A DNA stretch of 64,000 nt from Lepidurus packardi. Taxonomy: Eukaryota; Arthropoda; Branchiopoda; Notostraca; Triopsidae. Numbering within the stretch: position 1 is the first letter of the stretch; every line of letters starts with the position of its first letter. The notes beneath the pieces were generated by a model. It made no database searches, was not told the DNA's origin, and saw nothing but the letters and a program-made list of their open reading frames with translations. Of the stretch, positions 43,846 to 56,700 are shown piece by piece. The position numbers and the translations under genes are program-made. The stretch lies in the NCBI GenBank assembly GCA_023053545.1, contig JAKZAN010000099.1, forward strand, positions 53,324-117,323, given 5' to 3'.

Positions 43846-46800
43846 GACGGAAAGGTGCAATTACCTACCCTGCAAACCCGGGTCGGGGGAGTGGGCTGGG
43901 TGGAGGCGTTGGTGGATTGTGGCGCCCTCGGCAGCCAAATTAGGAAGGGTGATTTGGGTTCCCTACAGCGTTCAGTAGATACGGATGATTGTTCCTTTTT
44001 TCAGTGTGCAGATGGTCACCTCTCGTCTACGCTGGGTTCTGTATCTCTGATGGTGGAAGTACTCGGCCGGGTTGTGGAATTACCCCGAGTTTCCGTGGTG
44101 GAGGAAGCGCCTTTCGCCCTCATCCTTGGTGGAGATTGGTTCCGGGCTACTGAAGCGACCGTACGAGTACGTAACGGATGTTACGAAGTCGAATTGCCAG
44201 AACGAAATAAGCCACCGGGTCCTAAAGTAGCAGCCGCTGTGGAGACTATGGCGGATGGGGACGACTTCCAAGGAATTGAAGTCTGCAGTCACCAGAAACC
44301 TCCAGAGTTGCTTTCTCGGCAAAGCACCAATGTCCCAGCAGGGACGCTACGGTTCGTCGCCGCGAGTTGCGTGGGAATTGGGCTCTCCACCCTGCGGTTG
44401 GAGACTAAGCTGAATGCTAACCCGAGCTGTGAGTGGGCTACTCCCAACTGCTTAGTGACGCCTGAGAACGGTGTGGTTCATGTCCCTGTCCTCCATTTCG
44501 GAGACGGACCTATTCGGTTGGTGAAAGGGGAGGCACTTGCTCAGGGGTATGCTGTAGACGATTCATCACCTCCTTGCCTTCCACGTCCTACCCATAACGC
44601 CATGTGTGTGGCCTCCACTCCGAAAAGGGTAGACGTTGACGTCCCACCCGGAGTGCGTCTGGGGAATGACTTAACCCCCGAAGAAGTGGACGGACTGACG
44701 ACGGTACTCGGAGAGTATACTGCATGTTTTGCGAAGACTAGGTCGGCTTTGGGGTTCTGCGACTCGTTGCCTCACACGATCGACACCGGGAATTCTCTAC
44801 CGATTTCGGTAAACCCTAGACGCGTGCCCTTCCGGGAACGAGAGATCATTAGAGAGCAGGTGGGCGAGATGGTAGCGATGGACGTCGTTGAACCCTCCAA
44901 TAGTCCGTGGGCCTTCCCGGTCGTATTGGTCCGCAAGAAGGATGGGAGTCCGCGGTTTTGTATCGACTATCGTCGTCTTAACGATGTCACCCGAAAAGAC
45001 GCGTACCCGCTCCCTAGGGTAGATGACGTATTGGATCGACTAGCTGGGTCCACCTATTTCAGTACGCTGGATATGTGCAACGGGTATTGGCAAGTAAGTC
45101 TCGTCGAGGAGGACCGACCGAAAACGGCGTTCTGTACGCCGGACGGGCTTTTCCAGTATAAACGAATGCCCCAAGGCCTATGTAACGCTCCCGCATCCTT
45201 CCAACGTCTCCTTGACCGGATCCTGGGTAGTTTAAAATGGCGATACTGTTTGGTCTACTTGGATGATATACTCGTGTTCTCTCGGACTTTCAACGAACAC
45301 CTCGAACGGTTATCGCTGGTATTGGGTTCGGTGAAGAAAGCTGGACTATTACTAAAACCAAGTAAATGCCTCTTTGCCAGTCGCACAATCCTATATTTAT
45401 GTCACTAGATATCGGGAGAAGGGATCCGGCCGGATCCTGGTAAGGTCGTAGCCGTGAAGAATCACCCTACTCCCAGGAATCCCCGGGACATTCGAAGCTT
45501 TTTAGGGTTCGCTTCGTATTACCGAAGGTTCATCGCTAATTTCGCCAGCGTTGCGTGTCCCCTCAACGACTTGCTCAAAAAGGGGCACCCTTGGGGTTGG
45601 GGAAATGAGCAAGAACAATCATTTCGTTGTTTGATCACCGCTTTAACATCTACCCCGACGTTGGTCCACTACGACGAGAATGCTCCTCTTCTCCTTCGAA
45701 CGGATGCCAGCGGTACCGGGCTGGGCGCTGTGCTGTCGCAGATTATCGATGATAAGGATGGCGTTGTGTGCTATCTTAGCAGAAGATTGACCGACGCGGA
45801 ACGGAAATGGCACAGTAATGAACTCGAGTGCGTGGCAGTGGTTTGGGCAGTTCAGAAGCTTCGACCCTATCTGTTAGGAAAGCACTTCGCCCTACAAACC
45901 GACAATACTGCAGTGATGTGGCTTTTCCGGAAGAAGGACGTTTCGGGAAAGTTCGCTCGTTGGATTCTGGCCCTACAAGAGTATGATTTCACCATCCAGC
46001 ATATCAAGGGTGCTCAGAATGTCGTAGCTGATACATTATCCCGCCTCCCTGAGATGGACTCCCCTCCTGTCTGTTGCGCGATCGCCGGAGCGCGGGGTAA
46101 GAGGGATGAATTCCTATTGCAACAGAGAACCGACGAGACCTTGTCTGTCATCATTTGCTCATTGGAAGTCAATGAGGCCAATTATTACGCCAATTTCACT
46201 CTGAAGGATGGCGTCCTCTATCGTCGGACTGGAGATCGTGGTACGAAACTTCGGTTGGTTGTACCCCGTTGCTTACAGCGGATCGTACTGTACGAATGTC
46301 ACGATAGTACTAGCGGGGGTCACCTGGGAGTGACGAAGACCTTAGGCAAGGTATCCAACCGCTACTGGTGGCCAAGGATGGCCAAGCACGTTCGAACGTA
46401 CGTAGGTGCTTGTATACGATGTCAAATGTTCAAACCAATGGTGGGGAAACCGGTCGGAGAACTGCAACCGATCGCAGCGTTGGCCACCCCGTTTCACACT
46501 ATAGGAATTGACCATGTGGGCCCTCTTAACCCCACGGACCGTGGTAACAAACACGTGTTAGTAGCAGTAGATTACGCGACTCGCTGGATCGAGGCAGCAG
46601 CCGTTTCGGATACCTCGGCTGCCGTAGCGGCTCAGTTCTTGTTGAACAACATTGTCTATCGGCACGGTGCCCCCGTCAAGCTGATCAGCGATCGGGGAAC
46701 GGCGTTCACTGCCCAGTTATTCCAGGAGGCTCTAGACAATTTAGAGGTACGGTACGCCATGGCGGCGGCGTACCACCCGGAAACAAATGGATTGTGTGAG

Positions 46801-47460
46801 CGGACCAACAAAAGTCTACTATCGGTAATGGCTCTCTGCATTGATGGGCACGAAAGGGACTGGGACCTTCTCGTTCCTCAAGCCGTGTTTGCGCTCAACA
46901 CCTCCCGCCAGGAAACTACTAAGTACTCACCCTTCGAACTGGTTTATGGACGGTCCCCTGTTCTGCCGGAGTATACGCAGTATCCATGGCCAGAGGACTC
47001 CACGGTCGACTATCGGGCTTTCTTTCGTCGAGTGCGGAAGATGTTACACGTGGCTCGTCGAAGAACTCGGACGGCACGACGGAAGCAACAGGCCTACGCC
47101 GATACCCGTAGGCGCCCCGCGCCTACCTACGGTATAAACTCCCTAGTGTGGGTGCTCCGGCCCAGGAGGAGTGGCGCGACCCATCGGAAGTTCCAACCCA
47201 GGTTCCAGGGCCCCTTCCAAGTGGTCAAGCAACTGACCCCTGTGACCTACAAGGTGAGGGACTTACCTGGTCGACACACTCGGAAAGTGTGGCGTATATT
47301 TCCTGTCCACGTTAGCCAATTGAAGATTTTCAAGCCGGGATTTCTCAGCGGAAGCGAGTCGGAAACCGAAAGTGAGAATACTGGTACTTATGGAGATCAA
47401 ACCGAAGATGATGTCAAGGACCCCCGCAATTCACTATCTGTGGGAGTTTCCTTCACCTGA
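43795..47460 (+). pseudogene. pol: Gypsy Pol (protease, RT, RNase H, integrase), in-frame TAG
   Basis: The -1 frame after the slippery site is open to the TGA at 47460 except for TAG at 45406-45408. Protease: LVDCGA (Asp codon 43915; Cys where Ser or Thr is usual) and LILGGDW. RT: KKDGSPRFCIDYRRLN, STLDMCNGYWQ, and the YLDD box at 45256-45267. The TAG falls in the RT connection just before ISGEGI. RNase H: TDASGTGLGAVLSQ, ELECVAVVWA and ADTLSR. Integrase: an HHCC zinc finger (HDSTSGGH...CIRC, 46297-46422) and a DDE triad with Asp at 46510 and 46690 and Glu at 46798, the last pair spaced 35 residues apart as expected. A GPF-type C-terminal segment follows (GPFQVVKQL). No env is present. The stop separates RT from RNase H and integrase. 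Confidence 0.93.
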
Positions 47461-47464
47461 CACT

Positions 47465-47480
47465 GCGCCGGGGACGGCGC
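47465..47480 (+). promoter_or_regulatory. GNRA-type hairpin after pol
   Basis: GCGCCG (47465-47470) and CGGCGC (47475-47480) are perfectly complementary around GGGA, a GNRA tetraloop. It lies 4 nt after the pol stop and just upstream of the polypurine tract region. Its role is unknown; a boundary or packaging structure is possible. Confidence 0.5.
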
Positions 47481-47483
47481 GTT

Positions 47484-47501
47484 GGAGGGTAGGTGGCCGA
47501 G
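47484..47501 (+). promoter_or_regulatory. Polypurine tract region (plus-strand primer), weak
   Basis: GGAGGGTAGGTGGCCGAG directly precedes the 3' LTR and is purine-rich though broken by T and C. Position makes it the likely plus-strand primer; the exact primer is not clear. Confidence 0.4.
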
Positions 47502-47781
47502 TGTGACGTGAGGAATCCCTCCTTCTCCCTCTTTCCCTCCACCCCGTTTCGGTCATGACTGCTGTGGACTATTTTCTATTATTTCGTGGGGTTTTGGTGA
47601 TGTTTTGGTTCGTGTGGTGGATGTTTTGTATCGAGGGAGAACGTACGAGAACGAGGGAACGGGGGTTGTCGTTGGAGAGTTGTCGAGAGAGATCGAGAGA
47701 GAATACATCGAGGCGATTGCTCAGTTGATACGAAGTGCGTTAGTGCGTTTAAGTTGATAATTATTTCGGTCATTCGCTACA
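47502..47781 (+). repeat. 3' LTR of the Gypsy element
   Basis: 280 bp from TGTGACG to GCTACA, matching the 5' LTR apart from the two sites noted there. The target duplication CCTG follows at 47782-47785. Confidence 0.95.
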
Positions 47782-50700
47782 CCTGTGTTAACCAGTTTAA
47801 ACCAGTTTGAACTAGTATAAACAAGTTTAAACCAGTGTAAAACAGTTAATAAACTAGTTTAAACCAGTTAAGACCTGTTTTGGCCTGGTTTAAACCAGTT
47901 TAAGCCAGTTTAAGCCAGTTAAAAACGTTTTAAACCAGTTTATAAACTAGTTAAAACAAGTTTAGACCTGTTAAAAAAATTTCAACCAGTTTGAACTAGT
48001 ATAAACCAGTTTAAACCTTTGTAAACCAGTTTATACCAGTTAAAACCAGTTTAGACCTGTTTACACCGGTATAAACCAGTTTATAATCTGGTTTTGACCA
48101 GTTTAAACCAGATTAAGCCAGTTTTAACCGGCTTAAACCAGTTTGAACTAGTATAAACCAGTTTAAACCAGTTTAGACCTGTGTAAACCAGTTTATACCA
48201 TTTAGAACCAGTTTAGACCTGTTTACACCGGTATAAACCAGTTTATAAACTAGCTTAAACCAGTTTAGACCTGTGTAAACCAGTTTAAACCAGTTTGAAC
48301 TAGCATAAACAAGTTTAAACCAGTGTAACACAGTTAATAAACTAGTTTAACCCAGTTTAGACCTGTTAAAAAATTTAAAGCAGTTTGAACTAGTTTATAC
48401 CAGTTAAAACCAGTTTAGATCTGTTTACACCGGTATAAACCAGTTTATAATCTAGTTTTAACCAGTTTAAACCAGATTAAGCCAGTTTTAACCGGTTTAA
48501 ACCAGTTTGAAGTAGTATAAACCAGTTTATAAACTACGTTAAACCAGTTTAGACATGAGTAAACCAGTTTAGACATGAGTAGACCAGTTTAAACCAGTTT
48601 GAACTAGTATAACCAGGTTAAACCAGTGTAAAACAGTTAATAAACTAGTTTAAACCAGTTTAGACCTTTTTAGGCCTGGTTTAAACCAGTTTAAGCCAGT
48701 TAAAAACGGTTTAAACCAGTTTATAAACTAGCTTAAACAAGCTTAGACCTGTTAAAAAAAATTTAAATCAGTTTGAACTAGTATAAACCAGCATAAACCA
48801 GTTTAGACCTGTGTAATCCAGTTTATACCATTTAGAACCAGTTTAGACCTGTTTACACCGGTATAAACCAGTTTATGAACTATCTTAAACCAGTTTAGAC
48901 CTGTTTACACCGGTATAAACCAGTTTATGAACTCGCTTAAACCAGTTTAGACCTGTGTAAACCAGTTTAAACCAATTTCAACTAGTATAAACAAGTTTAA
49001 ACCAGTGTAAAACAGTTAATAAACTAGTTTAAACCAGTTTAGACCTGTTTAGGCCTGGTTTAAACCAGTTTAAGCCAGTTAAAAACGTTTTAAACCAGTT
49101 TATAAACTAGTTTGAACAAGTTTAGACCTGTTAAAAAAATTTCAACCAGTTAAAACCAGTTTAGACCTGTTTACACCGGTATAAACCAGTTTAGACCTGT
49201 TTACACCGGTATAAACCAGTTTATAATCTAGTTTTGACCAGTTTAAACCAGATTAGGCCAGTTTAAACCGGTTTAAACCAGTTTGAACTAGTATAAACCA
49301 GTCTATAAACTACCTTAAACCAGTTTAGACATGAGTAAACCAGTTTTGACATGAGTAGACCAGTCTAAACCAGTTTGAACTAGTATAAACCAGTTTAAAC
49401 CAGTTTAGACCTGTGTAAACCAGTTTATGCCATTTAGAACCAGTTTAGACCTGTTTACAAAGGTATAAACCAGTTTATAAACTAGCTTAAACCAGTTTAG
49501 ACCTGTGTAAACCAGTTTAAACCAGTTTGAACTAGTATAAACAAGTTTAAACCAGTGTAAAACAGTTAATAAACTAGTTTAAATCAGTTAAGACCTGTTT
49601 AGGCCTGGTTTAAACCAGTTTAAGCCAGTTAAAAACGTTTTAAACCAGTTTATAAACTAGTTAAAACAAGTTTAGACATGTTAAAAAAATTTCAACCAGT
49701 TTGAACTAGTATAAACCAGTTTACACCTTTGTAAACCAGTTTATACCAGTTAAAACCAGTTTAGACCTGTTTACACCGGTATAAACCAGTTTATAATCTG
49801 GTTTTGACCAGTTTAAACCAGATTAAGCCAGTTTTAACCGGCTTAAACCAGTTTGAACTAGTATAAACCAGTTTAAACCAGTTTAGACCTGTGTAAACCA
49901 GTTTATACCATTTAGAACCAGTTTAGACCTGTTTACACCGGTATAAACCAGTTTATAAACTAGCTTAAACCAGTTTAGACCTGTGTAAACCAGTTTAAAC
50001 CAGTTTGAACTAGTATAAACAAGTTTAAACCAGTGTAACACAGTTAATAAACTAGTTTAACCCAGTTTAGACCTGTTAAAAAATTTAAACCAGTTTGAAC
50101 TAGTTTATACCAGTTAAAACCAGTTTAGATCTGTTTACACCGGTATAAACCAGTTTATAATCTAGTTTTAACCAGTTTAAACCAGATTAAGCCAGTTTTA
50201 ACCGGTTTAAACCAGTTTGAAGTAGTATAAACCAGTTTATAAACTACGTTAAACCAGTTTAGACATGAGTAAACCAGTTTAGACATGAGTAGACCAGTTT
50301 AAACCAGTTTGAACTAGTATAACCAGGTTAAACCAGTGTAAAACAGTTAATAAACTAGTTTAAACCAGTTTAGACCTTTTTAGGCCTGGTTTAAACCAGT
50401 TTAAGCCAGTTAAAAACGGTTTAAACCAGTTTATAAACTAGCTTAAACAAGCTTAGACCTGTTAAAAAAAATTTAAATCAGTTTGAACTAGTATAAACCA
50501 GCATAAACCAGTTTAGACCTGTGTAATCCAGTTTATACCATTTAGAACCAGTTTAGACCTGTTTACACCGGTATAAACCAGTTTATGAACTATCTTAAAC
50601 CAGTTTAGACCTGTTTACACCGGTATAAACCAGTTTATGAACTCGCTTAAACCAGTTTAGACCTGTGTAAACCAGTTTAAACCAATTTGAACTAGTATAA

Positions 50701-53700
50701 ACAAGTTTAAACCAGTGTAAAACAGTTAATAAACTAGTTTAAACCAGTTTAGACCTGTTTGGGCCTGGTTTAAACCAGTTTAAGCCAGTTAAAAACGTTT
50801 TAAACCAGTTTATAAACTAGTTTGAACAAGTTTAGACCTGTTAAAAAAATTTCAACCAGTTTAAACCAGTTTAGACCTATTTACACCGGTATAAACCAGT
50901 TTATAATCTAGTTTTGACGAGTTTAAACCAGATTAGGCCAGTTTAAACCGGTTTAAACCAGTTTGAACTAGTATAAACCAGTCTATAAACTACCTTAAAC
51001 CAGTTTAGACATGAGTAAACCAGTTTTGACATGAGTAGACCAGTCTAAACCAGTTTGAACTAGTATAAACCAGTTTAAACCAGTTTAGACCTGTGTAAAC
51101 CAGTTTATGCCATTTAGAACCAGTTTAGACCTGTTTACAAAGGTATAAACCAGTTTATAAACTAGCTTAAACCAGTTTAGACCTGTGTAAACCAGTTTAA
51201 ACCAGTTTGAACTAGTATAAACAAGTTTAAACCAGTGTAAAACAGTTAATAAACTAGTTTAAATCAGTTAAGACCTGTTTAGGCCTGGTTTAAACCAGTT
51301 TAAGCCAGTTAAAAACGTTTTAAACCAGTTTATAAACTAGTTAAAACAAGTTTAGACATGTTAAAAAAATTTCAACCAGTTTGAACTAGTATAAACCAGT
51401 TTAAACCTTTGTAAACCAGTTTATACCAGTTAAAACCAGTTTAGACCTGTTTACACCGGTATAAACCAGTTTATAATCTGGTTTTGACCAGTTTACACCA
51501 GATTAAGCCAGTTTTAACCGGCTTAAACCAGTTTGAACTAGTATAAACCAGTTTAAACCAGTTTAGACCTGTGTAAACCAGTTTATACCATTTAGAACCA
51601 GTTTAGACCTGTTTACACCGGTATAAACCAGTTTATAAACTAGTTTTAACCAGTTTAAACCAGATTAAGCCAGTTTCAACCGGTTTAAACCAGTTTGAAC
51701 TAGTATAAACCAGTTTACACCAGTTTAGACCTGTGTAAACCAGTTTATACCATTTAGAACCAGTTTGGACCTGTTTACACCGGTGTAAACCAGTTTATAA
51801 ACTAGCTTGAACCAGTTTAGACCTGTGTAAACCAGTTTAAACCAGTTTGAACTAGTATAAACAAGTTTAACCAGTGTAAAACAGTTAATAAACTAGTTTA
51901 AACCAGTGTAAAACAGTTAATAAACTAGTTTAAACCAGTTAAGACCTGTTTAGGCCTGGTTTAAACCAGTTTAAGCCAGTTTAAGCCAGTTAAAAACGTT
52001 TTAAACCAGTTTATAAACTAGTTAAAGCAAGTTTAGACCTGTTAAAAAAATTTCAACCAGTTTGAACTAGTATAAACCAGTCTAAACCTTTGTAAACCAG
52101 TTTATACCAGCTAAAACCAGTTTAGACCTGTTTACACCGGTATAAACCAGTTTATAATCTGGTTTTGACCAGTTTAAACCAGATTAAGCCAGTTTTAACC
52201 GGCTTAAACCAGTTTGAACTAGTATAAACTAGTTTAAACCAGTCTAGACCTGTGTAAACCAGTTTATACCCTTTAGAACCAGTTTAGACCTGTTTACACC
52301 GGTATAAACCAGTTTATAAACTAGCTTAAACCAGTTTGGACCTGTGTAAACCAGTTTAAGACAGTTTGAACTAGTATAAACAAGTTTAAACCAGTGTAAC
52401 ACAGTTAAAAAACTAGTTTAAACCAGTTTAGACCTGTTAAAAAATTTAAACCAGTTTGAACTAGTTTATACCAGTTAAAACCAGTTTAGACCTGTTTACA
52501 CAGGTATAAACCAGTTTATAATCTAGTTTTAACCAGTTTAAACCAGATTAAGCCAGTTTTAACCGGTTTAAACCAGTTTGAAGTAGTATAAACCAGTTTA
52601 TAAACTACGTTAAACCAGTTTAGACATGAGTAAACCAGTTTAGACATGAGTAGACCAGTTTAAACCAGTTTGAACTAGTATAAACCAGGTTAAACCAGTG
52701 TAAAACAGTTAATAAACTAGTTTAAACCAGTTTAGACCTTTTTAGGCCTGGTTAAAACCAGTTTAAGCCAGTTAAAAACGGTTTAAACCAGTTTATAAAC
52801 TAGCTTTAACAAGCTTAGACCTGTTAAAAAAAATTTAAATCAGTTTGAACTAGTATAAACCAGTATAAACCAGTTTAGACCTGTGTAAACCAGTTTATAC
52901 CATTTAGAACCAGTTTAGACCTGTTTACACCGGTAAAACCAGTTTATGAACTAGCTTAAACCAGTTTAGACCTGTTTACACCGGTATAAACCAGTTTATG
53001 AACTCGCTTAAACCAGTTTAGACCTGTGTAAACCAGTTTTAACCAGTTTGAACTAGTATAAACAAGTTTAAAACAGTGTAAAACAGTTAATAAACTAGTT
53101 TAAACCAGTTTAGACCTGTTTAGGCCTGGTTTAAACCAGTTTAAGCCAGTTAAAAACGTTTTAAACCAGTTTATAAACTAGTTTGAACAAGTTTAGACCT
53201 GTTAAAAAAATTTCAACCAGTTTGAACTAGTATCAACCAGTTTAAACCAGTTTAGACCTGTGTAAACCAGTTTATACCAGTTAAAACCAGTTAAGACCTG
53301 TTTACACCGGTATAAACCAGTTTATAATCTAGTTTTGACCAGTTTAAACCAGATTAAGCCAGTTTTAACCTGTTTAAACCAGTTTGAACTAGTATAAACC
53401 AGTCTATAAACTACCTTAAACCAGTTTAGACATGAGTAAACCAGTTTTGACATGAGTAGACCAGTCTAAACCAGTTTGAACTGGTATAAACCAGTTTAAA
53501 CCAGTTTAGACCTGTGTAAACCAGTTTATGCCATTTAGAACCAGCTTAGACCTGTTTACAAAGGTATTAACCAGTTTATGAACTCACTTAAACCAGTTTA
53601 GACCTGTGTAAACCAGTTTAAACCAGTTTGAACTAGTATAAACAAGTTTAAACCAGTGTAAAACAGTTAATAAACTAGTTTAAACCAGTTTAGACCTGTT

Positions 53701-56700
53701 TAGGCCTGGTTTAAACCAGTTTAAGCCAGTTAAAAACGTTTTAAACCACTTTATAAACTAGTTTGAACAAGTTTAGACCTGTTAAAAAAATTTAAACCAG
53801 TTTGAACTAGTTTATACCAGTTAAAACCAGTTTAGACCTGCTTACACCGGTATAAACCAGTTTATAATCTAGTTTTAACCAGTTTAAACCAGATTAAGCC
53901 AGTTTTAACAGGTTTAAACCAGTTTGAACTAGTATAAACCAGTTTATAAACTACGTTAAACCGGTTTAGACATGAGTAAACCAGTTTAGACATGAGTAGA
54001 CCAGTTTAAACCAGTTTGAACTAGTATAAACCAGGTTAAACCAGTGTAAAACAGTTAATAAACTAGTTTAAACCAGTTTAGACCTTTTTAGGCCTGGTTT
54101 AAACCAGTTTAAGCCAGTTAAAAACGGTTTAAACCAGTTTATAAACTAGCTTAAACAAGCTTAGACCTGTTAAAAAAATATTAAACCAGTTTGAACTAGT
54201 ATAAACCAGTATAAACCAGTTTAGACCTGTGTAAACCAGTTTATACCATTTAGAACCAGTTTAGACCTGTTTACACCGGTATAAACCAGTTTATGAACCA
54301 GCTTAAACCAGTTAAGACCTGTTTACACCGGTATAAACCAGTTTATGAACTCGCTTAAACCAGTTTAGACCTGTGTAAACCAGTTTAAACCAGTTTGAAC
54401 TAGTATAAACAAGTTTAAACCAGTGTAAAACAGTTAATAAACTAGTTTAAACCAGTTTAGACCTGTTTAGGCCTTGTTTAAACCAGTTTAAGCCTGTTAA
54501 AAAGGTTTTAAACCAGTTTATAAACTAGTTTGAACAAGTTTAGACCTGTTAAAAAAATTTCAACCAGTTTGAACTAGTATCAACCAGTTTAAACCAGTTT
54601 AGACCTGTGTAAACCAGTTTATACCAGTTAAAACCAGTTTAGACCTGTTTACACCGGTATAAACCAGTTTATAATCTAGTTTTGACCAGTTTAAACCAGA
54701 TTAAGCCAGTTTTAACCGGTTTAAACCAGTTTGAACTAGTATAAACCAGTTTACACCGGTTTAGACCTGTGTAAACCAGTTTATACCATTTAGAACCAGT
54801 TTGGACCTGTTTACACCGGTGTAAACCAGTTTATAAACTAGCTTAAACCAGTTTAGACCTGTGTAAACCAGTTTAAACCAGTTTGAACTAGTATAAACAA
54901 GTTTAAACCAGTGTAACACAGTTAATAAACTAGTTTAAACCAGTTTAGAATTGTTAAAAAAATTTCAACCAGTTTGAACTAGTATAAACCAGTTTAACCC
55001 AGTTTAGACCTGTGTAAACCAGTTTATACCAGTTAAAACCAGTTTAGACCTGTTTACACCGGTATAAACCAGTTTATAATCTAGTTTTGACCAGTTTAAA
55101 CCAGATAAAGCCAGTTTTAACCGGTTTAAACCAGTTTGAACTAGTATAAACCAGTCTATAACTACCTTAAACCAGTTTAGACATGAGTAAACCAGTTTTG
55201 ACATGAGTAGACCAGTCTAAACCAGTTTGAACTAGTATAAACCAGTTTAAACCAGTTTAGACCTGTTTAAACCAGTTTATGCCATTTACAACCAGTTTAG
55301 ACCTGTTTACACCGGTATAAACCAGTTTATGAACTCGCTTAAACCAGTTTAGACCTGTGTAAACCAGTTTAAACCAGTTTGAACTAGTATAAACAAGTTT
55401 AAACCAGTGTAAAACAGTTAATAAACTAGTTTAAACCAGTTTAGACCTGTTTAGGCCTGGTTTAAACCAGTTTAGGCCTGTTAAAAACGTTTTAAACCAG
55501 TTTATAAACTAGTTTGAACAAGTTTAGACCTGTTAAAAAAATTTCAACCAGTTTGAACTAGTATAAACCAGTTTAACCCAGTTTAGACCTGTGTAAACCA
55601 GTTTATACCAATTAAAACCAGTTTAGACCTGTTTACACCGGTATAAACCAGTTTATAATCTAGTTTTGATCAGTTTAAACCAGATTAAGCCAGTTTTAAC
55701 CGGTTTAAACCAGTTTGAACTAGTATAAACCAGTCTATAAACTACCTTAAACCAGTTTAGACATGAGTAAACCAGTTTTGACATGAGTTTTGACCAATTT
55801 TGACCAGTCTAAACCAGTTTGAACTAGTATAAACCAGTTTAAACCAGTTTAGACCTGTGTAAACCAGTTTATGCCATTTACAACCAGTTTAGACCTGTTT
55901 ACACCGGTATAAACCAGTTTATGAACTCGCTTAAACCAGTTTAGACCTGTGTAAACCAGTTTAAACCAGTTTGAACTAGTATAAACAAGTTTAAACCAGT
56001 GTAAAACAGTTAATAAACTAGTTTAAACCAGTTTAGACCTGTTTAGGCCTGGTTTAAACCAGTTTAGGCCTGTTAAAAACGTTTTAAACCAGATTATAAA
56101 CTAGTTTGAACAAGTTTAGACCTGTTAAAAAAATTTCAACCAGTTTGAACTAGTATAAACCAGTTTAACCCAGTTTAGACCTGTGTAAACCAGTTTATAC
56201 CAGTTAAAACCAGTTTAGACCTGTTTACACCGGTATAAACCAGTTTATAATCTAGTTTTGATCAGTTTAAACCAGATTAAGCCAGTTTTAACCGGTTTAA
56301 ACCAGTTTGAACTAGTATAAACCAGTCTATAAACTACCTTAAACCAGTTTAGACATGAGTAAACCAGTTTTGACATGAGTAGACCAGTCTAAACCAGTTT
56401 GAACTAGTATAAACCAGTTTAAACCAGTTTAGACCTGTGTAAACCAGTTTATGCCATTTACAACCAGTTTAGACCTGTTTACAAAGGTATAAACCAGTTT
56501 ATAAACTAGCTTTAACCAGTTTAGACCTGTGTAAACCAGTTTAAACCAGTTTGAACTAGTATAAACAAGTTTAAACCAGTGTAACACAGTTAATAAACTA
56601 GTTTAAACCAGTTTAGATTGTTAAAAAAATTTAAACCAGTTTGAACTAGTATAAACCAGTATAAACCAGTTTAGACCTTTGTAAACCAGTTTATACCATT

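Larger units (their letters stand above)
42167..47781 (+). mobile_element. Ty3/Gypsy LTR retrotransposon, complete but with pol interrupted
   Basis: A 5,615-bp element inserted in satellite B: 280-bp LTRs (TG...CA), a tRNA-Leu primer binding site, gag, a -1 frameshift signal, and pol in the order protease, RT, RNase H, integrase. No envelope frame is present. The LTRs differ at only two sites that I found (about 0.7%), so insertion was recent. The internal part is much richer in G and C than the LINEs and satellites. A TAG in RT and an unusual protease site suggest that this copy is inactive. Confidence 0.97.

Noticed and set aside
55004-55204. Minus-strand frame of 66 codons in satellite B
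   Set aside because: Low-complexity repeat peptide read from the satellite words; no other support.
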